From: Acidovorax sp. Leaf160
GTDB lineage: Bacteria > Pseudomonadota > Gammaproteobacteria > Burkholderiales > Burkholderiaceae_C
NCBI RefSeq assembly: GCF_001424265.1
Contig: NZ_LMOV01000002.1
Location: forward strand, 62,001-126,000
Direction: 5' to 3'
Length of the DNA stretch: 64,000 bases
Shown: positions 57,297-64,000 of the stretch, one piece after another
Layout: every line of letters starts with the position of its first letter
Position numbering within the stretch: position 1 is the first letter of the stretch
Notes under the pieces: model-generated
Database searches by the model: none
What the model was told of the DNA's origin: nothing
The model's input: only the letters and a program-made list of their open reading frames with translations
Program-made: the position numbers and the translations under genes

Positions 57297-58319
57297 ATGT
57301 CGTCTTTCTCTGCCGCCGACGGCGCGGAACTGGTGCTCGATGCGCGTTGCGCCACGGGGGAGAGCCCGGTGTGGCGTGCGCAGGAGCAAGCGCTGTACTG
57401 GACCGATATTCCGGCGCGCGTGCTGCATCGCTGGGCGATGGGGCAGGGCGCCGCGCAGCGGGGTGCTGCACACCCGCTGTCGGTGGGCGCCGCGCCCGAT
57501 GCGCAGCGCGCAGCTGCGCCGCACGACGCGCACCGGCAATGGCAGGCGCCCGAAATGGTGGCCTGCATGGCCGCAGTCGAAGGTGTACCCACCGGCCGCT
57601 GGATCGCGGGCCTGGAAACCGGGGTCTTCCTGCTGGAGCTGCCCGAGGACGCGGGCCTGGACACCCTGGCCGCGCAGCGTCTGGCTGCCGCTCCACATGC
57701 CCGGGACGGCATGCGTTTCAACGACGGCCGCTGCGACCGCCAGGGCCGCTTCATCGCCGGCACCATGCTGCAGGACATGGGCGCTGCAGCGCGCGTGGGC
57801 CGGGTGTACCGCTGGGGCCCGCAGGAGGTCGCCAGCGGCCGTCTGGCGGACCTGGAGCTCGGCGAGCTGATCGTGCCCAATGGCATCGCCTTCAGTCCGG
57901 ACGGCCGCACCATGTACCTGTCGGACTCGCATCCGCAGGTGCAGGCCATCTGGGCCTTCGACTACGACACCGACACCGGCACGCCGCACGGCCGGCGGCT
58001 GCTTGCCGACATGACGGCGCTGCCGGGCCGGCCCGATGGCGCGGCGGTGGACGTGGACGGCGGCTACTGGATCTGCGGAAACGACGCCGGCCTGGTGCAC
58101 CGCTTCACCCCCGACGGCCGGCTCGACCGATCGCTGGCCGTGCCGGTGAAAAAGCCCGCGATGTGTGCCTTCGGCGGCGCATCGATGGACACGCTTTACG
58201 TCACGTCCATCCGCCCTGGCGGCATCGACCTGGCCGACCAGCCGCTGGCCGGCGGCGTGTTCGCGCTGCGGCCGGGCGTGCAGGGCATGCCGGAGCCCGG
58301 GTTCCGCTTCGCTGGCTGA
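57297..58319 (+). CDS. SMP-30/gluconolactonase-family lactonase
   Basis: A 340-aa six-bladed beta-propeller hydrolase starting MSSFSAADGAELVLDARC. Metal-binding residues lie in ATGESPVW (Glu), MRFNDGRCDRQGR, PNGIAFSPDGRTMY and GRPDGAAVDVDGG (Asp). It would open the galactaro- or glucaro-lactone made by Udh. Longer in-frame starts upstream overlap udh and are not preferred. The loop before VACMAAVEGV is longer than in typical SMP-30 proteins. Confidence 0.85.
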   Translation: MSSFSAADGAELVLDARCATGESPVWRAQEQALYWTDIPARVLHRWAMGQGAAQRGAAHPLSVGAAPDAQRAAAPHDAHRQWQAPEMVACMAAVEGVPTGRWIAGLETGVFLLELPEDAGLDTLAAQRLAAAPHARDGMRFNDGRCDRQGRFIAGTMLQDMGAAARVGRVYRWGPQEVASGRLADLELGELIVPNGIAFSPDGRTMYLSDSHPQVQAIWAFDYDTDTGTPHGRRLLADMTALPGRPDGAAVDVDGGYWICGNDAGLVHRFTPDGRLDRSLAVPVKKPAMCAFGGASMDTLYVTSIRPGGIDLADQPLAGGVFALRPGVQGMPEPGFRFAG

Positions 58320-58449
58320 TCTGCCGCAGGCGCCCCCGACCATCCAACCGTTTTCCTGAAGCCGAGCGGAGCACCTTTCCTTCTCACCGCGCGGACCGAC
58401 GCACCCTTTTCCTTCTTCCAACGACTCCACAAGAGCAGAGGCAAACACC

Positions 58450-59424
58450 ATGAAACCATCGACTTTCAAGGCCACGCTGGCAGCCATCGCCGCAAGCCTG
58501 TGCGCCCTCGGCGCCGGGGCCACCGAGTTCCGCTCGGCCGACATCCATCCGGACGACTACCCCACCGTCACCGCCGTGAAGTTCATGGGCGAGCGGCTCA
58601 AGGCGCTGTCGGGTGGCAAGCATTCCATCAAGGTGTTCAACAACAGCGCTCTGGGCAACGAGAAGGACACCATCGAGCAGGCCAAGATCGGCGCGCTGCA
58701 GATGGTGCGCGTGAACATCGCGCCAATGAACAACATCTGCGCAGAGACGCAGGTGCCGACGATGCCGTTCCTCTTCCGCTCGGTCGATCACCTGCACAAG
58801 GTGCTGGACGGCCCCATCGGCGAGGAGATTCTGAAGAGCTGCGAGAAGCAGGGCTTCGTCGGCCTGGCCTTCTATGACAGCGGCGCGCGCTCGATGTTCA
58901 CGGCCAAGAAGCCGGTGCGCAGCTTTGCCGACATGAAGGGCCTGAAGGTGCGGGTGCAGCAGTCCGACCTGTGGGTGAGCATGATCGAGGCGATGGGCGC
59001 CAACGCCACGCCCATGCCCATGGGCGAGGTCTACACGGGCCTCAAGACCGGGCTGATCGACGCGGCCGAGAACAACTACCCGACCTACGAGAGCGCCCGC
59101 GCCTTCGAGGTCGCCAAGTACTACACCAAGACCGAGCATTCGATGGCGCCCGAGATGCTGCTCTTTTCCAAGCGTGCGTGGGACCGCCTCTCGCCAGAGG
59201 AGCAGGGCTGGATCCGCCAGGCCGCCAAGGAATCGGTGCCCTACATGCGCAAGCAGTGGGCGGAGCGCGAGATCAAGTCGCTGGCGACGGTGAAGGCCGG
59301 CGGCGCCGAGATCATCGAGATCGACAAGGCTCCGTTCCAGGCTGCGATGAAGCCGGTGTACGACAAGTTCATCACCGACGCCAAGTTGAAGGACCTGGTC
59401 AAGCGGGTGCAAGACACGAAGTGA
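58450..59424 (+). CDS. dctP: TRAP transporter substrate-binding protein (DctP)
   Basis: A 324-aa periplasmic protein with a signal peptide (cleaved near GAGA-T), starting [20 protein letters not shown]. Typical DctP features include [18 protein letters not shown], the carboxylate-binding Arg in [14 protein letters not shown], and [12 protein letters not shown]. Given the gene context the ligand is probably a uronate or aldarate; that is an inference. Confidence 0.9.
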   Translation: MKPSTFKATLAAIAASLCALGAGATEFRSADIHPDDYPTVTAVKFMGERLKALSGGKHSIKVFNNSALGNEKDTIEQAKIGALQMVRVNIAPMNNICAETQVPTMPFLFRSVDHLHKVLDGPIGEEILKSCEKQGFVGLAFYDSGARSMFTAKKPVRSFADMKGLKVRVQQSDLWVSMIEAMGANATPMPMGEVYTGLKTGLIDAAENNYPTYESARAFEVAKYYTKTEHSMAPEMLLFSKRAWDRLSPEEQGWIRQAAKESVPYMRKQWAEREIKSLATVKAGGAEIIEIDKAPFQAAMKPVYDKFITDAKLKDLVKRVQDTK

Positions 59425-59486
59425 TCTCGCGGCGGCCCGGCGGCGCGTCTCCCGCAGACGCGTCGCCAGGCCGATTGCTCCTGGTT

Positions 59487-59540
59487 TCATAGCTGCAGGC
59501 GCTTGATACACGGGCGCTCGTGGCCTATTTCACCTCAAAA
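59487..59540. repeat. Interspersed intergenic repeat (copy E)
   Basis: CATAGCTGCAGGCGCTTGATA is followed by CGGGCGCTCGTGGCCTATTT between dctP and dctQ. It is a diverged variant of the other repeats, and lies inside an operon. Confidence 0.55.
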
Positions 59541-59542
59541 TT

Positions 59543-60031
59543 ATGTACACAAGACTGTGTCGCACGCTGGCGCGTGCGTGCATGTGGCTGGGCATCATCG
59601 GTCTCGTCGCCGTGATCTGCGCGGTCAGCTGGCAGGTGTTCGGCCGCTACGTGCTGAACAACACGCCGACCTGGGCGGAAAGCCTGGCTTTGCTGCTGGT
59701 GCTCTACGTCACGATGTTCGGAGTGGCCGTGGGCGTGCGCGACGCCGGCCACATCGGCCTCGAATCGTTCCTGGTGCTGGCGCCGGACTGGCTGCGGCTG
59801 AAGATGGAATACCTGATCCACGCGCTGATCCTGGTGTTCGGCGCCGTCATGGCCTGGAGCTGCGCGTCGCTCGCCGAATCGGTGTGGAGCTATCGCCTGC
59901 CCACGCTGTGGATCTCCGAAGGCTGGAAGTACGTGCCGGCAGCCATCGCCGGCGTCCTCATCGTGATGTTCTCCATCGAACACATCATCGCGCTGGCCCA
60001 TGGCCGCGAAGTCGAACCCGCCTGGGGCTGA
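59543..60031 (+). CDS. dctQ: TRAP transporter small permease (DctQ)
   Basis: A 162-aa inner-membrane protein with four hydrophobic helices. NNTPTWAESLALLLVLYVTMFG is close to the DctQ signature. It precedes dctM by 13 bp. Confidence 0.88.
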   Translation: MYTRLCRTLARACMWLGIIGLVAVICAVSWQVFGRYVLNNTPTWAESLALLLVLYVTMFGVAVGVRDAGHIGLESFLVLAPDWLRLKMEYLIHALILVFGAVMAWSCASLAESVWSYRLPTLWISEGWKYVPAAIAGVLIVMFSIEHIIALAHGREVEPAWG

Positions 60032-60044
60032 AGCGAAACAAGCC

Positions 60045-61340
60045 ATGACCATTCCACTCCTGATCCTGAGCCTGTCCTTCACGGTCTTTCTGCTGCTGGG
60101 CGTGCCGGTCGCGTTCTCCATCGGCCTGTCGGCCCTGGCCACGCTGCTCTACGAAGGCCTGCCTCTGGAAGTCGGCTTCCAGCAGATGACGTCCGGCATG
60201 GGCATCTTCTCCTTTCTCGCGATTCCGTTCTTCATCTTTGCCGGCGAGCTGATGCTGTATGGCGGTATCGCCGACCGCATCGTCAACTTCGCGCGGGCCC
60301 TGATCGGCCACGTGCGTGGCGGCCTGGGCATGTCGAACGTGGTGGCCTGCACGCTGTTCGGCGGCGTCTCCGGCTCGCCGGTGGCCGACGTGTCGGCCAT
60401 GGGCGCGGTGATGATCCCGATGATGAAGAAGGAGGGCTACCACGCCGACTACGCCGTCAACGTGACAACGCACGCGGCACTGGTCGGCGCACTCATGCCC
60501 ACCAGCCACAACCTGATCATCTATGCGCTGGCGGCCGGCGGCAAAGTGTCGATCGCGGCGCTGATCCTGGCGGCCCTGGTGCCTGCACTGGTGCTCACCG
60601 TCAGCAACCTGGCGGCGGCCTACCTGGTGGCGGTCAAGCGCGGCTATCCGAAGGGCACCTTTCCCGGCTGGCACATCGTGGCCCGCTCGTTCGCAGCGGC
60701 GCTGCCGGGCCTGTTCATCGTCGTGCTGATCCTCGGGGGCATTCTCTCGGGCATCTTCACCGCGACCGAGTCCGCCGCCGTGGCGGTGCTCTACGCGCTG
60801 GGCCTGACGATCTTCCTCTACCGCACGCTGAAGTGGGAACACTTCATCAAGGCGGCGTCGAAGGCGGTGCGCACCACGGGCGTCATCCTGCTGCTGATCG
60901 GCATCTCCAGCACCTTCGGCTACCTCATCAGCCTCTACGGCGTGGCCGAATTGACGGGCAAGATGCTGGCGGAGGTGACCACCACCCCGTGGATGATCTT
61001 CCTGCTGATCAACGTCATCCTGTTCGTGCTGGGAACCTTCCTGGACATGGCGGCCACCATCCTGCTGTGCACGCCCATCTTCCTGCCGATCGCGCAGGAA
61101 TACGGCATGACGGCGGTGCAGTTCGGCATCGTGATGTTGGTCAATTGCGCCCTGGGGCTGAATACGCCCCCGGTGGGCACCACCCAGTTCGTCGGCTGCG
61201 CGATCGGCGGGGTCTCGGTGGGCACGGTGATGCGCACGATCTGGCCGTTCTATGGCGCGCTGATCTTCGCGCTCGCGCTGGTGACCTTCGTGCCCACGTT
61301 CTCGACCTGGCTGCCCAGCCTGTTCATGGTCGTGAAATGA
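60045..61340 (+). CDS. dctM: TRAP transporter large permease (DctM)
   Basis: A 431-aa permease starting MTIPLLILSLSFTVFLLLGV, with about twelve membrane helices. Key motifs are MTSGMGIFSFLAIPFFIFAGEL, GVSGSPVADVSAMG, and the sodium-site loop LNTPPVGTTQFVGCAIGGVS. It completes the TRAP transporter driven by a sodium gradient. Confidence 0.92.
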   Translation: MTIPLLILSLSFTVFLLLGVPVAFSIGLSALATLLYEGLPLEVGFQQMTSGMGIFSFLAIPFFIFAGELMLYGGIADRIVNFARALIGHVRGGLGMSNVVACTLFGGVSGSPVADVSAMGAVMIPMMKKEGYHADYAVNVTTHAALVGALMPTSHNLIIYALAAGGKVSIAALILAALVPALVLTVSNLAAAYLVAVKRGYPKGTFPGWHIVARSFAAALPGLFIVVLILGGILSGIFTATESAAVAVLYALGLTIFLYRTLKWEHFIKAASKAVRTTGVILLLIGISSTFGYLISLYGVAELTGKMLAEVTTTPWMIFLLINVILFVLGTFLDMAATILLCTPIFLPIAQEYGMTAVQFGIVMLVNCALGLNTPPVGTTQFVGCAIGGVSVGTVMRTIWPFYGALIFALALVTFVPTFSTWLPSLFMVVK

Positions 61341-61470
61341 TGTTTTAGTCCGGGCCGGCCCCTGGCGGCACAGCGCGCCAGGGGTGCCGGCCAGGCGCGC
61401 GAATGGCGCAGAAAAGAAGGGTGGGGCATCCCTGCGCCAGCACGCTGCGCGCGCTGTGAAGTCCATCCCC

Positions 61471-61508
61471 AAAGCACAAGGCCCAGTGAAGACTGGGCCT
61501 TGTGCTTT
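61471..61508. terminator. Bidirectional hairpin terminator
   Basis: A perfect 17-bp inverted repeat AAAGCACAAGGCCCAGT with a 4-base GAAG loop lies between the convergent dctM and 178-aa genes; A and T ends suit both strands. Confidence 0.88.
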
Positions 61509-61528
61509 GGCGCTGCGGTGCCAGCGCT

Positions 61529-62065
61529 TCAGGTCGCCGCCGCCTGGACTCTCAGCGAGGAGGCATCCGTGGCCAGGGCATTCAGCGAACCGTCGCCGCC
61601 CATGCGGAAGTACGCGGCCGGGCTGTTGGCCGTCATGATGTACGCGCCCAGGCAACTGGCCGGCAGGGTCATCGTGCCGACGGCTTCGTCCTCACCGATG
61701 TGGAAGGTGGCAGCGGGCAGATCGGCTGCCAGCGTGAAGCCGATCAGCAGCACGGTCGCGCGCGTGGCGACGCGATTGCCGATGATCTCGATGCAACCGA
61801 CCGCCTGGTTGAGCACGTACTCGCGGTCTGAATAAGTGGCGTGGCCGGACAGGGTGATGACGCGGACGCCACGCACCTTGATCACTTCGCCGTTGTCCCA
61901 GGTAGGAGACAGGTCAAGCGGGGTGAATTGCTGGAGCAGCCCCTTTTGCTGTCGGGTTCGCAGTGGATAATTTCCCATGGTGTTCGCATTCGTGAAGCCG
62001 AGGGCCTGTCCCGCCGTCAGCGTGCCTGAGAGGGACGGCAAGTCAACGGTATTGTGGGAGGCCAT
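61529..62065 (-). CDS. Uncharacterised 178-aa protein
   Basis: The protein starts MASHNTVDLPSLSGTLTAGQ and has a beta-rich, Gly/Thr/Ala-rich composition with no signal peptide, membrane helix or motif that I recognise. It has its own terminator and a long upstream gap with repeated GTAAG elements, which argues that it is a real, independently expressed gene. It might be a phage- or particle-derived structural protein. Confidence 0.6.
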   Translation of the reverse strand: MASHNTVDLPSLSGTLTAGQALGFTNANTMGNYPLRTRQQKGLLQQFTPLDLSPTWDNGEVIKVRGVRVITLSGHATYSDREYVLNQAVGCIEIIGNRVATRATVLLIGFTLAADLPAATFHIGEDEAVGTMTLPASCLGAYIMTANSPAAYFRMGGDGSLNALATDASSLRVQAAAT

Positions 62066-62437
62066 GGATGGAGATCCGTGGAAAGTTTTGAAAAGAACTG
62101 CCCCTTTGCAGCCCGTAAGTGAGTCTCGGTCCCGTGTCCGCGGCGGATCGTAAGAACCGTCTTACATGGGGGTCATCCAATGCCGATGTCTGCTTACAAA
62201 GTAAGCAATCGTGTATTTTTTGTCAATTCACGCCCGTGCGCAACCTCCTGCGACCGCCGCAGCTTGGGCCTCCTGCCAACCGTGGCAGCCCCCGCAATCA
62301 CGCTGTAAGCAATCCACGGATCAGCCACCACGCCCGGCCGCGCGCTCAGGGTAATCCTTGCGCGGCGCGGTCCGGCGCAATCCCTAGAATGGCCCGGAGC
62401 GCAATTTGATGGGGCACGATGCCCGGAGGAGCCAGCT
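62066..62437. promoter_or_regulatory. Upstream region of the 178-aa gene and phaR
   Basis: This 372-bp gap contains GTAAG...CTTAC (62150-62165), GCTTAC-AAA-GTAAGC (62192-62206) and GTAAGCAATC at 62201-62210 and again at 62305-62314. The palindromes suggest regulator binding. A GGAGGAG ribosome-binding site for phaR is at 62424-62430. Confidence 0.45.
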
Positions 62438-62980
62438 GTGCCAGAAGACAACCAATCCACCGCCGCCCCGGCAACCACCGCACAGCGACTGATCAAGAAG
62501 TATCCGAATCGCCGCCTCTACGACACCTCCACCTCCACCTACATCACCCTGTCGGAAGTCAAGCAGCTGGTGATGGAGGGCGAGCCCGTGGCGGTCCGCG
62601 ATGCGAAGACGGGTGACGACCTGACGCGCAGCATCCTGCTGCAGATCATTCTGGAGGAAGAAGCCGGCGGCGCTCCCATGTTCACCGAAGCGGTACTGGC
62701 CAACATCATCCGGTTCTACGGCCATGCCATGCAGGGCTTCATGGGCAGCTACCTCGAGAAGAACGTACAGGCCTTCACCGAGATCCAGGCCCGCATGACC
62801 GAGCAGTCGCAGGTCATGACGCCCGAGATGTGGAGCAAGTACATGCATCTGCAGTCCCCGATGCTCCAGGGCATGATGGGCAGCTACGTGGAGCAGTCGC
62901 AGGCCGTCTTCACGCAGGTGCAGGAACAGATGCAGAAGCAGACCGAGCAGATGCTCGGCGCGTTTGGCATCAAGCGCTGA
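62438..62980 (+). CDS. phaR: Polyhydroxyalkanoate synthesis repressor PhaR
   Basis: A 180-aa regulator with a GTG start. The N-terminal DNA-binding domain RLIKKYPNRRLYDTSTSTYI and the PHB-accumulation regulatory domain around GDDLTRSILLQIILEEE are diagnostic. The Gln/Met-rich C-terminus may bind PHB granules. PhaR represses phasin genes until PHB accumulates, so the host probably makes PHB. Confidence 0.93.
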   Translation: MPEDNQSTAAPATTAQRLIKKYPNRRLYDTSTSTYITLSEVKQLVMEGEPVAVRDAKTGDDLTRSILLQIILEEEAGGAPMFTEAVLANIIRFYGHAMQGFMGSYLEKNVQAFTEIQARMTEQSQVMTPEMWSKYMHLQSPMLQGMMGSYVEQSQAVFTQVQEQMQKQTEQMLGAFGIKR

Positions 62981-63030
62981 ACTTTTGCTGCGGCCTGGCC
63001 GCGTTCTCCAGTCGAGCGGCGGTACCGGGC

Positions 63031-63939
63031 TCAGTCCGGCCGCTCGCCCGGCAGCAACTGCATGCCGGTCCTCTTCACCAGCTCGGCATAGCTGATCGGC
63101 CGGCCCACCTGCGCGCTCGGCGCGTTCTGTTGCCAATGCGCCCAGCTCCTGCCCGTCGATGGATCGAACACCAGCTTGAACAGGTGCGATGGCACCGCCA
63201 CGCCGCCGGCCCCGATGCGCTGCGCGCCCGGCTCGAACACCGGTCCGGTGATGACGTAGACGTCGCCCTGCGCACGCATGGCGTAGCGGCGGGTGTCCGC
63301 CTCGATCTTGGCCCAGGCCCCGCCGTTCTGCTTCGGGTCCTGCGGGACCATGTTCGCCAGGCTGAAGCTCTGCGCCATGGCGCTGGGCGTGCCCATGTCC
63401 GCCGCGGGCGCCATATGTCCCCGTGACCAGCCGGAGCCCTTGTAGTCGGCCAGCTCGGCACGCTCGCCGCGCGGCAGGCGGGCATCGGCATAGAACTTGT
63501 CCGAGCGCTTCAGGCCGTCGCCTGCCTGCAGGATCTGCCGGTTCAGGCGTTCAGCCACGTAGACCGGGGTGCGCGTGGCGCCGCTGTGGAGCACGGCAAA
63601 CGCGTCGAAGCACAGCTCGCGCAACTGAGGTGCATGCGGCGTGACAGGGGCCATCCAGCCCGCGAAGTGCTGGGGGCACGAGGCAAAGGCGGTGGAGGTG
63701 GATGTGGTGGATGTGGTGGATGTGGCTGAGGCGGCAGGGGCTGTGGACGTGGTGGGCGGGGCAGGTCGCCGGGCCTGCGCCGGTCCGAGTCCGGGTGTGA
63801 TGCCGCAGCTGGTGGCCTGCAGTCCGACGACACCGAACGTGAACAAAGCCATCAGCCACCGCCTGGCGCGGCTGCTGGAGCGAGGAGTGAGGAGGGAGGT
63901 CGATGGTCTGGCCGGCTTGCGTTTGCGCGTTTTGCTCAT
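63031..63939 (-). CDS. DNA/RNA non-specific endonuclease, exported
   Basis: A 302-aa nuclease of the NUC1/EndoG group. The active-site motif is SRGHMAPAADM (a DRGH-type motif with the general-base His), followed by NMVPQDPKQNGGAWAKIE with the metal-binding Asn. An N-terminal hydrophobic segment WLMALFTFGVVGLQATSCG suggests a signal peptide or lipoprotein. A Ser/Thr/Pro-rich tract (STTSTTSTTS) links it to the catalytic domain. It probably degrades extracellular nucleic acid for nutrients. Confidence 0.88.
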   Translation of the reverse strand: MSKTRKRKPARPSTSLLTPRSSSRARRWLMALFTFGVVGLQATSCGITPGLGPAQARRPAPPTTSTAPAASATSTTSTTSTSTAFASCPQHFAGWMAPVTPHAPQLRELCFDAFAVLHSGATRTPVYVAERLNRQILQAGDGLKRSDKFYADARLPRGERAELADYKGSGWSRGHMAPAADMGTPSAMAQSFSLANMVPQDPKQNGGAWAKIEADTRRYAMRAQGDVYVITGPVFEPGAQRIGAGGVAVPSHLFKLVFDPSTGRSWAHWQQNAPSAQVGRPISYAELVKRTGMQLLPGERPD

Positions 63940-64000
63940 ACGCCGGCAGTCTAAATGTCAACCAACTGTCAAACTGAGGCGCAGGCCATTCTTTGGGTGG

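Overview
The window is a high-GC chromosomal segment from a beta-proteobacterium of the family Comamonadaceae, most like Acidovorax or Paracidovorax. This placement is an inference. It rests on the gene order gyrA-serC-pheA-tyrA-aroA/cmk-rpsA-ihfB-lapA-lapB, the ompA-ubiG-gph-ssrA block, the fused AroA-Cmk enzyme, the AcnD/PrpF methylcitrate genes, and short intergenic repeats of the type (GCGCTTGAT ... GCTAT-A-rich-ATAGCA) that are common in this family.

Layout. 1-5 kb: end of a CitMHS/NhaD-like ion transporter, a D-2-hydroxyacid dehydrogenase, rmuC and an MFS transporter. 5-8.3 kb: a folate-independent methionine synthase pair (mesD, mesX) divergent from a metR-like regulator. 8.3-16.2 kb: a methylcitrate-cycle operon (thioesterase, prpC, acnD, prpF, PEP-mutase/isocitrate-lyase family enzyme) divergent from a RamB/ScfR-type regulator, with repeated TTGCGAA-like operators between them. 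16.2-20 kb: a large inverted repeat with a 9-bp tandem array, a ridA gene broken by an amber codon, a LOG-family protein, crcB and an M14 peptidase. 20.1-26.4 kb: a six-gene Mrp-type Na+(K+)/H+ antiporter operon with A and B fused. 26.5-41.8 kb: core housekeeping genes ending in ssrA (tmRNA).

41.8-50.85 kb: a roughly 9-kb genomic island inserted at the 3' end of ssrA and bounded by a 19-bp direct repeat. It carries a tyrosine integrase, a small putative mobilization protein, a MobA/MobL (MOBQ) relaxase with a candidate oriT, a YafO-like toxin, a rolling-circle (HUH) replication initiator, two exported proteins, and an AT-rich two-gene cassette (small XRE regulator plus a 485-aa P-loop ATPase) at the distal end. 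It looks like an integrative mobilizable element with a probable defence or stability cassette as cargo. The insertion has separated ssrA from what appears to be its original terminator, which now lies beyond the right end of the island.

51-61.4 kb: after an aldo/keto reductase and a divergent LysR gene comes a uronate/aldarate catabolic cluster: kdgD, a Bug-type binding protein, a GntR/FadR-family regulator, uronate dehydrogenase, an SMP-30-type lactonase and a TRAP transporter (dctPQM). Matching GTTGT/ACAAC operators lie before the Bug gene and between gntR and udh. 61.5-64 kb: an orphan 178-aa protein, phaR and an exported DNA/RNA non-specific endonuclease.

The most notable items are the ssrA island and its XRE/ATPase cassette, the oriT-relaxase overlap, the displaced ssrA terminator, the MesD/MesX-MetR module, the non-canonical prp operon, and the aldarate cluster with its inferred regulon.
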